Source: Pseudoalteromonas flavipulchra NCIMB 2033 = ATCC BAA-314 (GTDB lineage Bacteria > Pseudomonadota > Gammaproteobacteria > Enterobacterales > Alteromonadaceae). Taken from it: a stretch of DNA of 64,000 nt. The notes beneath the pieces are model-generated. The model saw only the letters and a program-made list of their open reading frames with translations. It was not told the origin of the DNA and searched no databases. Each line of letters opens with the position of its first letter. Position 1 is the first letter of the stretch. Position numbers and translations under genes: made by a program. The stretch lies in assembly GCA_000814665.1 (NCBI GenBank), contig JWIH01000010.1:124001-188000 (forward strand). Direction: 5' to 3'. This document shows, in pieces, positions 27,023-36,170 of this stretch.

Positions 27023-28105
27023 TCACCAAGTTACTTTTTCACCTTCATTTAAAATATACAGTGGCGTTTGGGCTTTTAGCACTTGTTGCATATGCAGTAA
27101 GCGGAAAAGCGCTGAATGCGAAGTTTTATCTCCCATTTTCCAACTAGCATTACCGTAGCCCCACGGCACCATAACCTTACAGCCGAGCTCTTTTGCGGCA
27201 GTCAGTGCATCTTCTGGTGTGGTGTGTACTTTACGATACCAATCAGGATGTTCTTCGCTGTAGTATGAGGCAATTGGAAGTAGGCACACATCAATATCAC
27301 CGTATTTTTCTTGAATGTCTTTGAAGTGCGGTGAATATCCAGTATCTCCAGCAAAAAATAGAGTCTTGCCTTGGTGTTCTAATATCCAGCCACCCCATAG
27401 TGCAGCGCCATGATCTTCGTATAAAAATGGCACCCAAATACGGCTGCTGAAGTGATTTGCTGGTACAAAGTGTGCAGTTACTTCACCAAGCTGTTTACTT
27501 GAATACCACTCCATTTCAGAAACTTTGTATCCATCTTCAGGAAAGTGCTCTGCAAATCCAAGAGGGGTGAGGTAATTTGGCCCAGTACCAATCGCTTCGA
27601 TATCGCTCTTGTTAAAATGATCGTAATGAATGTGGGAGTACATTACCGCATTGGTTTGCTGTAACTCTGTTTGACTGAGCTGTGCAGGTTGATTGCGATT
27701 AAACCCTTCTGAGAGGCGAAATGCCCAGTTTACAGGCCAGTCAAATTGAGCCGTGACAGGGTCAAACAAAAACTGTTGTCCATCTTTGGTGTTGACTTTA
27801 AAACTTGCATGTCCGAGCCATTGGATAGCAAAGCCGGTATTGAGCGAGAGAGTGGGGTTGTTGCCAACGTAAGTGCAATCTTGCATTTCGGACTGACATT
27901 GAATTTGTTGGGTGACTGGATAGCAGTTTTCTTCGCAAGTCACGGGATAATCTTTAAACTTATTGTAGATGTTGGAATATCTATCTTCATACCCCTCTAC
28001 AGAGCTATGTTTTACCACGGAAGACTCAGATTTTATTCGCTCTACAACATTACTATTACTGCAGCCTGTTAATGTGATTATGACTGCCAAAGCAAGCCTT
28101 TTCAT
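27023..28105 (-). CDS. Metallo-beta-lactamase-fold lipoprotein (NAPE-PLD/UlaG-like)
   Basis: Lipoprotein of 360 residues with lipobox LTGC. The metallohydrolase core has WLGHASF and the metal-binding HIHYDH (His158, His160, Asp162, His163), with later ligands in PANHFSS and FAGDTGYS. This is the arrangement of N-acyl-phosphatidylethanolamine phospholipase D and UlaG-type enzymes. Cysteine pairs near residues 58-80 suggest an extra disulfide-bonded segment. A start at ATG 28105 is preferred to 28111 because AAGGA ends 6 nt before it. Likely a periplasmic phosphodiesterase or lactonase; substrate unknown. Confidence 0.88.
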   Translation of the reverse strand: MKRLALAVIITLTGCSNSNVVERIKSESSVVKHSSVEGYEDRYSNIYNKFKDYPVTCEENCYPVTQQIQCQSEMQDCTYVGNNPTLSLNTGFAIQWLGHASFKVNTKDGQQFLFDPVTAQFDWPVNWAFRLSEGFNRNQPAQLSQTELQQTNAVMYSHIHYDHFNKSDIEAIGTGPNYLTPLGFAEHFPEDGYKVSEMEWYSSKQLGEVTAHFVPANHFSSRIWVPFLYEDHGAALWGGWILEHQGKTLFFAGDTGYSPHFKDIQEKYGDIDVCLLPIASYYSEEHPDWYRKVHTTPEDALTAAKELGCKVMVPWGYGNASWKMGDKTSHSALFRLLHMQQVLKAQTPLYILNEGEKVTW

Positions 28106-28237
28106 GCCCATTCCTTTTTATAATTATTAGTTATTTTTTGGAGTTTACCAATAAAAGGGAATGGGGTGTAGCGGTGAATTAAGCCTTAGGTGAGGGTTGG
28201 ATTAGTGCATAACCCAACGCTCATTGTGGGTTAGAGA

Positions 28238-28936
28238 CTAGGAATTACGTTCCTGCGCCTCAAACTTATATCCCGCTCCGTAAATGGAGTGGATAAAGTC
28301 GTATTTAGGCGCGATGCTTTGCAGCTTTTTACGAATATTTTTGATATGGCTATCTATGGTTCTGTCGCTAACAATGTGGCTGTCATCGTAGATGTGATCC
28401 ATCAATAAGTCGCGGCTATAAATTCGGCATGGGTGTCCGTACATTGCCTTTAAGAGCATAAACTCGACATAAGTGAGTGTCGCTCTCGCGTCGAGGAAGG
28501 AGACAAACAAGCTCTCTTCGTCCAATTTAAGTTTGCTCTCGGTTTCTGACACTGTGCCGCGCTCATTTAGCGTCACGCGTCTTAAAATTGCCTTCACCCT
28601 TGCGACGACTTCTTTTGGACTATAGGGTTTACACACATAATCATCAGCACCCACTTCAAGACCAAGGAGACGATCGATTTCTTCTACTTTGGCGGTGATC
28701 ATGACAATTGGCACGTTAGAATAAGCTCTGATCCGCTTGCAAATTTCGATACCGTCAAGATTAGGCAGCATGAGGTCGAGTAAGATAAGGGCGGGTTGCT
28801 GTTGTTTAAAAGCCTCTTCAGCCAAAGCGCCATCATGAACACAATGGCTGGTATACTCGGCTTGAGCCAAATACTTACTTAAAATATCGGCAAGTTTTGG
28901 TTCATCTTCGACGATTAAAATATGTTTGTTTGGCAC
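28238..28936 (-). CDS. OmpR-family response regulator (BaeR-like)
   Basis: 232-residue response regulator. The receiver domain has the acidic pocket near Glu10-Glu12, phospho-acceptor Asp54 in LLDLMLPNLDG, and the switch Lys in CKPYSPKE. The C-terminal winged helix ends in TIDSHIKNIRKKL and YGAGYKFE, as in OmpR/PhoB proteins. Sequence style (LGLEVGADDYVCKPYSPKEV) is close to BaeR. The start is GTG. It is 15 nt downstream of the sensor kinase gene and forms its cognate pair, part of an operon with the di-haem peroxidase. Confidence 0.93.
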   Translation of the reverse strand: MPNKHILIVEDEPKLADILSKYLAQAEYTSHCVHDGALAEEAFKQQQPALILLDLMLPNLDGIEICKRIRAYSNVPIVMITAKVEEIDRLLGLEVGADDYVCKPYSPKEVVARVKAILRRVTLNERGTVSETESKLKLDEESLFVSFLDARATLTYVEFMLLKAMYGHPCRIYSRDLLMDHIYDDSHIVSDRTIDSHIKNIRKKLQSIAPKYDFIHSIYGAGYKFEAQERNS

Positions 28937-28951
28937 GGGGGAAACTCATTA

Positions 28952-30421
28952 TTATTTCAGTTCAATAATAATAGCGAGACCACCCAGTTCGCTCAAGTCC
29001 GCAGTGATTTTTCCGTTGTGGGCAGCAACAATACTTTGGCAAATGGCTAAACCAAGGCCAGAGCCACCCGTTTTTCTACTCCGTGCTTCCTCTACTCGAT
29101 AGAGCCTATCAAATAGTTTGTTTAGCTGTTCCTGTGGTACAGAAGGTGCGCTGTCCTGCCAGTAAATTATCGTTTTATCTTGTCGTTGTATGACTTTTAC
29201 ATCGAGATTTCCGGGTTGTTCAGCTGAGGAGTCTGTGTAACGCAAGGTGTTTTGCAGTAAGTTGTCGAATAGCTGCCCAAGGCGCTGCTCGTCACATTCT
29301 AAGGTAATATGCTCATCGCATTGCAAAGAATAAGCAAGATGGTGCTTTTCAATTTGGTGACTACTTTTCGCAAACGTGCGTGAGAGCAGGTCGTAAAGGT
29401 TTTCTTTATCCATGTTGTAAGTAAGTGCACCGCGGTCTGACAGCGATAGTTGATGTAAATCGTCCACCAGCCGAGTCAATCGTTGGATCTCTTCGTTAAG
29501 CGACATCAGTTGTTCAGGATCGCTTGCGATAATGCCATCAATCATGCCCTCTAGTTCCGCGCGGATCACGGCAATCGGCGTGCGTAGCTCGTGCGAAATA
29601 TCCGCTATCCATTGCTGCCTAGCTATTTGGTTCTGCGCTAATGTGTCTGCCAAACGATTCATATCTCTGGCAAGTAAACCGAGTTCATCTTTACTCGCGA
29701 TATCGACGCGAGCATCGTAATTTCCTTGTGTCAGTGTTTTTGCATTGCGGCGCAACAACACGATTGGGTTGACCATATATTTACTAAAAGGCACGGCAAT
29801 CACTAAAGTAACCAACAGCGCGACAAGCGCAATGATGATGAACTGCTTACGTTGTTGCTCTGCAAACAGTTGGTCGAAGTCATTGCGTACCAAGCCACTT
29901 TGCTCGACACCTAAGTAGGCGATAATCTGTTCGCGTTTAGGCTGCGCCAAATGGTCGCTTTGATAGACTGGGAACCACAGCGAAGTCTGCTTACTTTTCG
30001 GTGTGCCCATAATAATATTACCTTGTGCGTCTTTGATCAGCAGGCGCTTTTTATTGTCAAAACGCGGTGGGGGACCATCACGTCTTCTTGGTCCTCCTTC
30101 GCCTCTTTCACGATGTCTTGGTGGTGGACGAGAATGTAGCCTGTCTCGCGGGCGCTCGTCCTCAGAAAGACCATAAAAGCTACGTACTATGCTGTCCCAA
30201 TCCTCAGAGCCTCGATACACCCAGTCCAAAGAACCATGGCGTGCGTAAGTCTCGGCAACTTGCGTTACCACATTTTTGAGTTGTGCCCGAGAGGTATTTT
30301 CAAGATAGGCAGTAAAGCTTTTTTCAAACGCTAATTTATTGGCGATATAGATAGCCAGCACCAATGTGGTGTTGGCTATCAAAATTATCAGCAATAGTTT
30401 GACGCGAATGGTCATTTTCAT
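28952..30421 (-). CDS. Sensor histidine kinase (BaeS-like)
   Basis: Inner-membrane sensor kinase, 489 residues. One helix at about 7-28, a periplasmic domain to about 192, a second helix (FIIIALVALLVTLVIAV), HAMP, then HisKA with His277 in DISHELRTP and a HATPase domain with LGQLFDNLLQNTLRY and SGLGLAI. The periplasmic part contains an unusual Arg/Pro/Gly/Asp-rich insert (about 89-122), not typical of BaeS. Envelope stress or redox sensing is plausible. The gene lies 20 nt after the di-haem peroxidase, so the three genes appear co-transcribed. Confidence 0.92.
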   Translation of the reverse strand: MKMTIRVKLLLIILIANTTLVLAIYIANKLAFEKSFTAYLENTSRAQLKNVVTQVAETYARHGSLDWVYRGSEDWDSIVRSFYGLSEDERPRDRLHSRPPPRHRERGEGGPRRRDGPPPRFDNKKRLLIKDAQGNIIMGTPKSKQTSLWFPVYQSDHLAQPKREQIIAYLGVEQSGLVRNDFDQLFAEQQRKQFIIIALVALLVTLVIAVPFSKYMVNPIVLLRRNAKTLTQGNYDARVDIASKDELGLLARDMNRLADTLAQNQIARQQWIADISHELRTPIAVIRAELEGMIDGIIASDPEQLMSLNEEIQRLTRLVDDLHQLSLSDRGALTYNMDKENLYDLLSRTFAKSSHQIEKHHLAYSLQCDEHITLECDEQRLGQLFDNLLQNTLRYTDSSAEQPGNLDVKVIQRQDKTIIYWQDSAPSVPQEQLNKLFDRLYRVEEARSRKTGGSGLGLAICQSIVAAHNGKITADLSELGGLAIIIELK

Positions 30422-30441
30422 GGTTGTTGTTATTCCACCGG

Positions 30442-31938
30442 TTAACGTTGTGCATGCAAGCGTAAATTATCAGGGTCTGGTGTGCGACGGTTTGGCACCC
30501 ATCTTCTTACGCACTGTTGGTCTTTTGCACACTTGTCTGTCAAGGCATGTAAAAACGCAACGAGATCCTGCTTTTGTTGTGGCGCTAAATTGGCGGCAAC
30601 AAAGGGTGACTGGCGCAGTAATGCTAACGCCGCTTCACTATTTTCTCTCGCTTGTAGGTTTAGTGTGTCACACTGAGCGGTTAAGGAAAACTGCTTTAAT
30701 CCACAAGCACCACCACGTTGAAAAAATTGCTCGACGGTTTGCTCAGGATTTGAGTAATGATTGACCACTTGTTCTAACGACTCGTAGGCTCCTGCGTGAC
30801 CATATGGCGCAGTCAGGGCAACATTGATTAAGCTCGGGACTCTAAACGCAAATTGATTGCGAGGCGAGGGGTCGATTGCAGCGCGTCCGATATCGGCCTG
30901 ATTATCTTGTGTGCCAATACCATACTGTGGAAAGGCGAGGTTAAAGAAACCATCGTTAGTGAAACGTTCACCACTGTGGCACCCAACACATCCTGCACCG
31001 CCTTTAGCTACTGGAGTAAAAAAGAGTTTAGCACCACGTTTTTGTTGAACACTAAGTGCGCCACGGTCACCACTGGCATAGCGATGCCAATCGGTATCCA
31101 CCATCACAAATGACGCTTGATACTGGCCGAGCGCAAAGGCAATACTATCAAAGGTAATTAAGGTTTGCGCGTCAGCTTGCGAGTTGAATGCTTCTCTAAA
31201 GGCCTGAAGCCAATCATTGGTGGCCAAGCCTCCGGCTTCATCACCGTAATCGCCAATGCGCTGGGCTAAATGTGAGCGGACTTGTTCATTGGTTTCGGCA
31301 CTTTCGAATGCCTCTCCACGCATTTCTTCACGAGAGGTGACAGGAAAGCGAGACAGGGTTGCAACTAGTGAATCTGCCGCGTTTACATCTGGTTGGTTAA
31401 AACCTGAATCAGGCGTACTGATAAAACTGCTTTCATTGCCTTGGTCGTCAGTGATCGTCACACGTTGAACACGGCCGTCCCAAAATAAAGCGTTGTTGGC
31501 AAATCCGGTATTAAAAATGGTGGGAGAGTTACGTGGAATATTGATGTCATCGTCGACTGCTTGGCGACCTGGGCCTATCACATCACTTTCTACTGCGTTT
31601 GTACCTATTGGCAACGAAAGGCCATCGGCACCACCGAGCCTTGGATCGTGACAGCTCGCACAGGCGACTGATTTTTCTCCCCCAAGGGCTTTGCTAAAAA
31701 ATAACTGCATGCCGAGCTGAGCGATGGGATCTGAGATCCTCGGCAGTTGTTGCGCACCTGCAACTCTGCCAGTAATACCGCGAGCAAGCATAATTTGTGA
31801 GAGTTCATCATCCAGCGCCGAGTTTGGTTGTGGCTGGCCTGGAGGCGGAGGTGGTAGAGGCTTATGTTGTGCTGCTATTGGTAAACTTGCCACCGCGGTA
31901 ACAAGTGCCATTGCACGTAGAAAGTTCGCGTTGTTCAT
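30442..31938 (-). CDS. Di-haem cytochrome c peroxidase / MauG-like protein
   Basis: Periplasmic di-haem protein of 498 residues. The start is ATG 31938 with GGA 6 nt upstream, giving a clean signal peptide (FLRAMALVTAVASLPIAAQ); a longer reading from 31986 lacks support. A Pro-rich stretch follows the cleavage site. Two CxxCH sites are visible: VACASCHDP (about 93-97) and AGCVGCHSGERF. The FNTGFANNALFWDGR region and C-terminal NVALTAPYGHAG match bacterial CcpA/MauG proteins. Predicted roles: H2O2 reduction or oxidative modification of a partner protein. First gene of an operon with a two-component system. Confidence 0.9.
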   Translation of the reverse strand: MNNANFLRAMALVTAVASLPIAAQHKPLPPPPPGQPQPNSALDDELSQIMLARGITGRVAGAQQLPRISDPIAQLGMQLFFSKALGGEKSVACASCHDPRLGGADGLSLPIGTNAVESDVIGPGRQAVDDDINIPRNSPTIFNTGFANNALFWDGRVQRVTITDDQGNESSFISTPDSGFNQPDVNAADSLVATLSRFPVTSREEMRGEAFESAETNEQVRSHLAQRIGDYGDEAGGLATNDWLQAFREAFNSQADAQTLITFDSIAFALGQYQASFVMVDTDWHRYASGDRGALSVQQKRGAKLFFTPVAKGGAGCVGCHSGERFTNDGFFNLAFPQYGIGTQDNQADIGRAAIDPSPRNQFAFRVPSLINVALTAPYGHAGAYESLEQVVNHYSNPEQTVEQFFQRGGACGLKQFSLTAQCDTLNLQARENSEAALALLRQSPFVAANLAPQQKQDLVAFLHALTDKCAKDQQCVRRWVPNRRTPDPDNLRLHAQR

Positions 31939-32108
31939 CGTTATTCCAAACCTTATTGTGATTCGAGTTTTAAAATTGGCAGGCAAAAGTGCAGAGAATG
32001 TGAAAATGAAAATTTTTGTTTTGAAAGGGAGAGAAAGAAAAAATAATTTGGAACCGTTACAGCATTTTCTAAAATCTCAAATGGGTTGTGAGTTATCGGT
32101 AAAGCAGG

Positions 32109-33038
32109 TTATTGAGCTATTAGGCTTAACCGATATTTAGCTCGTGTAAGTGGGATTTGTATGCGACGTATTGAGCTTGGGAAGGCTGATAGAAACATAG
32201 GCTCAACAGCGCTAATATCAAATGCGTATGCTGGCGCATTGTCATATTCGCCGAATAAGGCGGTAACCTGAGAAAAAGACGTAGGTACAAGCTTGTATGG
32301 CGCTAGCGATTGCGGTATATCAAGTTGATATTGATATGCTTTCACCAGTTGTAATGCGTGATCAAAGTGGCAAATATTCCAGCTTTGATTTTCATTGTTT
32401 AGCTGCAAAGCCCACACCCCATTTTTATCGGTAGCGACAGAGTATGGGTTTTCACAAGGCGCAGGTAGTGACTGTGTGTTACTGCGCTGCCAAGCACCCT
32501 GGTGATTCAAACAGAGATTCTCTTTGCTATTAAGCGTCACGACTCGTGTGCTGAGTCTTGCTTTACAAGCATCTTCCACAGGTAACCAATAGGCGGGTTT
32601 GGTGGTGGAAAGTACCATAAATCCAGCAGGTCTTTCTGGGTCGTGCGAGGTCCATCCAATAAAATAGTGGTTGTCTACGCGCCACTGATCGTAGCTTAAC
32701 CGACCTCGTTGGTATTTAGTAGCTAAAGGCAAAGCGCCTTGTCGGTCAGCAAACTGGCAATGGATGGTGTCACTCTTAAGTTTACAGGCTGACTGAACCC
32801 TATCGAAATTGAGAGGTATTGCAGCATCTGGATAGTTTGGTGGAATAAAGCGCGTGTGCGGCAACGATGTTGGTCTTAACTCATTATTGTCTGATTGTTC
32901 AAAGCGGCACTCTGGCCGCTCAGTAGAGGGTGCTAAGGCTACTTTATCGCTAGACATAGCGAGCTCGCAGCTTAATAAATCAAAGCTTGCCGAAATGCTA
33001 AAGATAGCGAGATAAATTAGCCAAGCGATATTCGTCAT
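32109..33038 (-). CDS. Secreted Cys-containing protein, paralogue of 59893-60852
   Basis: 309-residue exported protein of no recognised family. A hydrophobic N-terminus ends near LLSCELAM; six or more further cysteines (PECRFEQ, SACKL, HCQFAD, DACKA, LCLNHQG, APCENP, NICHFD) suggest several disulfides. It shares a clear pattern with the protein at 59893-60852: SCELA, a CRF motif, NHQGAW/NHEGLW, DKNGVWAL/DKGGIWAL and a W-x-I-C-H/R-F/Y-D motif. Its ATG overlaps the stop of the LAS peptidase gene as TAATG, so the two are translationally coupled. It may be a partner, inhibitor or substrate of that peptidase. Confidence 0.7.
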   Translation of the reverse strand: MTNIAWLIYLAIFSISASFDLLSCELAMSSDKVALAPSTERPECRFEQSDNNELRPTSLPHTRFIPPNYPDAAIPLNFDRVQSACKLKSDTIHCQFADRQGALPLATKYQRGRLSYDQWRVDNHYFIGWTSHDPERPAGFMVLSTTKPAYWLPVEDACKARLSTRVVTLNSKENLCLNHQGAWQRSNTQSLPAPCENPYSVATDKNGVWALQLNNENQSWNICHFDHALQLVKAYQYQLDIPQSLAPYKLVPTSFSQVTALFGEYDNAPAYAFDISAVEPMFLSAFPSSIRRIQIPLTRAKYRLSLIAQ

Positions 33039-34180
33039 TATTTTCCTAATTCAAAATGAAAGTCGGTAACCTGTAACGATTTAACTTGAGGCACGAAATA
33101 GCTAGTATCGTAGATATTGCTGTAGTCATGCCAAGCTTCACCTTCGCTATCAAGCTCGTTATCATTAGGAGCAAGCCAAGGTTCTAAAGGTTCAGTTAAG
33201 AAGCTGACATGTAGGTGATTCTTATGATTTGATTTAACATCTGTAACGCCTTTCAAATTATCGGCAAAGATAATTTTAGTTGCGCCTAATTGTACCAAAG
33301 CGTCAACTATAGTCTGTGTGGCTTGGCGATGGTAGTGTGCGTCACCAACGCTAACTGGGCCTGATGATGTTCCTATCGGACGAATATCTACTGTACCACC
33401 AAACTTGTGCGTAAAGTGAGGAGGATTTATTCCACCCCAGCGCATGGTTGCTCCCGTTATTGTGAGATAATTTGGCATCCCGACAGGTTTGTTTTGTACG
33501 TTTTTCCAAGCTTGTCCTAAATTTTGTAACGCACTTAGCAAGTCTGGGTGTAAGTGGCGGCCAACTAGACCTGCTGTAGTAAGCCCTTCACTTGCGCGGT
33601 CTGGAATGTTGACTAAGCCTGTTACTGCGCATTTTACGATTAGCTGAGCCTGCAAGTTACCAGTTGAGGCTGTTAACTTATCAGAGCCAGGCTGTTGTTC
33701 ATTACCGCAGCTATGGAAGTTATTTACGGTAACTTTCACTTGGCCATTAGCATCGGTCACTAGACTTGAAGCTTCGTAAGGAGCTCGTAATCGGAACAGC
33801 CCTTGGTCTATTCTTTGAATTACCGTTGCTCTTGAACCACTCGGAAAACGATTTGCCATGGTATTTTTATCTCGCCAACTTGATGTGGTGAGCGTGTTAT
33901 AAGTTGAATTTATAGTAATGGCTTTACCAACGGCCGGTCTGCCATCAGAATAGGTTAATGTTAATGTCCAAAGCGCGCTGTTGCCATTTTTTGGGTATAA
34001 AGTGACTTCACTGGCATTTTCAAGCCACTGCTGACCAAAATAAGCCTTTCCATTCGGTGTTGTAATGAGGCCGTCATAATCAAGGTTAGTGTTGATCGAA
34101 AGGGTTGGTTGAGGTGTCTTGGCGGATAAGTGGGTACAAAATCCCAAGGCAACACAGATTAGTGCATTTCTTCTGTTCAT
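33038..34180 (-). CDS. Secreted LAS-type zinc peptidase with Ig-like domain
   Basis: 380-residue exported protein, signal peptide to about residue 20. Residues 55-185 form an Ig/invasin-like domain (LTYSDGRPAVGKAITI, VTDANGQVKVTV). The C-terminal part has the LAS (lysostaphin/D-Ala-D-Ala peptidase/MepA) signature: His258-x6-Asp265 in FTHKFGGTVDIRP and NHLHVSF with His322 and His324. Family members cleave peptidoglycan cross-links or stem peptides, so an autolytic, lytic or wall-remodelling role is likely. Strong RBS AGGAG precedes ATG 34180. It overlaps the downstream Cys-containing secreted gene by one base. Conserved context elsewhere cannot be judged here. Confidence 0.75.
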   Translation of the reverse strand: MNRRNALICVALGFCTHLSAKTPQPTLSINTNLDYDGLITTPNGKAYFGQQWLENASEVTLYPKNGNSALWTLTLTYSDGRPAVGKAITINSTYNTLTTSSWRDKNTMANRFPSGSRATVIQRIDQGLFRLRAPYEASSLVTDANGQVKVTVNNFHSCGNEQQPGSDKLTASTGNLQAQLIVKCAVTGLVNIPDRASEGLTTAGLVGRHLHPDLLSALQNLGQAWKNVQNKPVGMPNYLTITGATMRWGGINPPHFTHKFGGTVDIRPIGTSSGPVSVGDAHYHRQATQTIVDALVQLGATKIIFADNLKGVTDVKSNHKNHLHVSFLTEPLEPWLAPNDNELDSEGEAWHDYSNIYDTSYFVPQVKSLQVTDFHFELGK

Positions 34181-34465
34181 CGTTAATCTCCTTTTATTAA
34201 TCGATATGAACGTGATTACTGCGTTAAATTTGCTTTGTTTTAAGAAAACACCCAGCGAGACAAAAGTAATGATAGTAAAGCTATCGCTTTTGATGAATAA
34301 ACTAGCACTACACTCCTTGTGGTGAATTCAAGATAGACTAGTATAAATTTTGTTAAATACAAGTGAGCTTTTTGTGTTTTTGATTTGGGTGTACATCTAA
34401 GCTTATTGAAATAGTGATCGACTCAGCTATCTTTAATTAAGGTATGGAATTTAGGTAGTGCTCCC

Positions 34466-35563
34466 ATGTCCAAGAGTAGACGTCAATTTCTTGAAGCTTC
34501 ACTAGCGGCATGTTTGAGTGCTTCATTTCCGGTTAGCCTAAATTTACTCTCAGAAGATGAACGAGAACAAGAAATGGCTAAGCGCAGTGCTGCCCTCCAT
34601 ATTTTAAGATTAGCTTCCCCATACCCTGCGGATCAAAGTGACTTTATCCCGCACATGCATCAAGTGCTTAAGGAGAATGTTGAGTCTATGACTCGCGGTA
34701 AAATCTATGTTGATGTTCACCATAGTGGCACGCTTGGAAGTGGCCGCGAGTTAATGGCGGCAGTGACTCGTGGACATGTGGAGGCCGCACTTATCTCTGT
34801 GGCAAATCTGTCTCGGGCGTTACCTGTGCTAGATATCCTTAATATCCCATTTTGGGCGAGCTCAAACCGCGCGTTTCTCAATCTAATTTGCTCACCACAG
34901 TGGCAGTCACTTGTTATTAAGCCTATTAGTGAACAAGGAAAACTGAATATCTTAATGCATCATCTCGTTGGAGGTCGCACCCTAACAAGCACAAAACAGT
35001 TCAACCGCTTGATTAATTTGCCTGAAAAACTCAAAGGAGTAGTGCTAAGAGTGCCTGCTTCTAAGGTTTTGAGTCATTTTTACAGTATGACGTCGGCAAA
35101 TGTTATTGATGTGCCTTGGGCACAAGTGGCCAAAATGGCAAGAACAAAACATATAGAGGTTATTGACCCTAGCGTTGTTGGCTTGTTTGCAGGTCCTGAT
35201 CTGCTAAAAAACGAGATAGGGCAGATAGCTTTACTCGAAAGTGTCCCCGATGCTTGGGTGACCGTCGCAAATCAGCATTGGTTAGATGGTTTGCCGCTGC
35301 GCTTAAAAGGGGAAGTCGAGGACGCGGGTAAGCAAACATTTCATACTCATATTGCGCAGATAGAGCAACTGCAAAAGCACTGTGAGCACGAGCTCATGGC
35401 CTTGGGCGCAAAGCTGCACCCTTTAAGTGTGGACGAAAAGCGCGAATGGCAATTAAGGTTTGGTCATCACAATGCACAGTGGAATAAGGTAAAGCGAGAG
35501 CTCCTAGGCAGTACTCGCGCATTTCAACAGCTGGTAAATGCAACAGAAAAAGAGTTTATTTAA
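34466..35563 (+). CDS. TRAP-type transporter solute-binding protein (DctP-like), orphan
   Basis: 365-residue periplasmic binding protein. The N-terminus SRRQFLEASLAACLSASF has a twin-arginine motif, implying Tat export. The mature protein resembles DctP: ENVESMTRGKIYVDVHHSGT, LGSGRELMAAVTRG, ILNIPFWASSNRAF, KGVVLRVPASKV and DPSVVGLF. Such proteins bind carboxylates or other acids for TRAP permeases. No DctQ or DctM gene lies in the window, so this is an orphan, or its permease is elsewhere. The region between 34181 and 34465 is A+T-rich and holds only the divergent promoters. RBS is weak. Confidence 0.82.
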   Translation: MSKSRRQFLEASLAACLSASFPVSLNLLSEDEREQEMAKRSAALHILRLASPYPADQSDFIPHMHQVLKENVESMTRGKIYVDVHHSGTLGSGRELMAAVTRGHVEAALISVANLSRALPVLDILNIPFWASSNRAFLNLICSPQWQSLVIKPISEQGKLNILMHHLVGGRTLTSTKQFNRLINLPEKLKGVVLRVPASKVLSHFYSMTSANVIDVPWAQVAKMARTKHIEVIDPSVVGLFAGPDLLKNEIGQIALLESVPDAWVTVANQHWLDGLPLRLKGEVEDAGKQTFHTHIAQIEQLQKHCEHELMALGAKLHPLSVDEKREWQLRFGHHNAQWNKVKRELLGSTRAFQQLVNATEKEFI

Positions 35564-35717
35564 TAACCTAGGTTGAGAGCAACAACAGGCCTTTTTGCTA
35601 TTGTTATCGTGCGTTATGTTTGATTCTTTTTTTATACTTTTTCTTTATTATGAAATGGCAAAATACCATAGTTAACAACAATTACCTTAGTTCAACGACA
35701 TCAACCGGAGCGCAGCT

Positions 35718-36131
35718 GTGAAAATATCCGTAGTAGAAAATCCTGAGCAACAATTTGTCGATTTTTTAAGTAATAAAATTAGCGAGTTTAACTGGGCGAA
35801 TTGGGAGGTCACAGAGCGCCTTCCATTGGCGGTTGAAGTAAAGGATGAGTCTGGAGAGGTTGTTGCTGGTGCAGCCGCGCGTACTTTTGGTAACTGGTTG
35901 TTGCTCGATACTTTGTGGGTTTCTGAGACACTTAGAGGTCAAAATATCGGCTCACAGATACTAAAAAGTCTTGAAGCGGCGGCCAAACAAAGAGGGTGCG
36001 TGAAATGCTTACTCGATACCTTAAATTTTCAGGCAATGCCGTTTTATGAAAAGCATGGCTACGAGACTCAATGGATCCAAGAGCAATACCCTAAAAATGG
36101 CTGTAAGTATTTTATGGTAAAGGTGTTATAA
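35718..36131 (+). CDS. GNAT-family N-acetyltransferase
   Basis: 137-residue acetyltransferase with the acetyl-CoA motif LRGQNIGSQILKSLE (R/Q-G-x-x-I-G) after beta strands LLLDTLWVSE, and FYEKHGYETQW at the C-terminus, as in many GNATs. GTG start 35718 is supported by GGAG 7 nt upstream. It is monocistronic, convergent with the lanthipeptide-like precursor; a 9-bp hairpin lies between. Substrate unknown. Confidence 0.88.
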   Translation: MKISVVENPEQQFVDFLSNKISEFNWANWEVTERLPLAVEVKDESGEVVAGAAARTFGNWLLLDTLWVSETLRGQNIGSQILKSLEAAAKQRGCVKCLLDTLNFQAMPFYEKHGYETQWIQEQYPKNGCKYFMVKVL

Positions 36132-36139
36132 CAAGTTTA

Positions 36140-36161
36140 GTGGGTAAGAGTACTTACCCAC
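36140..36161. terminator. Hairpin between GNAT and precursor peptide genes
   Basis: 9-bp perfect stem GTGGGTAAG / CTTACCCAC with a 4-nt AGTA loop between convergent genes. No T tract, so terminator function is inferred. Confidence 0.5.
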
Positions 36162-36170
36162 AATGGCGGA

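Noticed and set aside
28238..28936. Possible drug-efflux locus because of BaeR similarity
   Set aside because: No RND or other efflux genes lie nearby; the operon partner is a di-haem peroxidase.
30366..30764. 132-residue plus-strand frame
   Set aside because: Antisense to the peroxidase and the kinase gene start; both of those have domain support and this frame has none.
32006..32140. Plus-strand frame of 44 residues beginning MKIFVLKGRERKNN and ending before the stop at 32140
   Set aside because: No RBS, overlaps the 3' end of the well-supported minus-strand gene, and no family match; kept out as probable chance, though its end looks protein-like.
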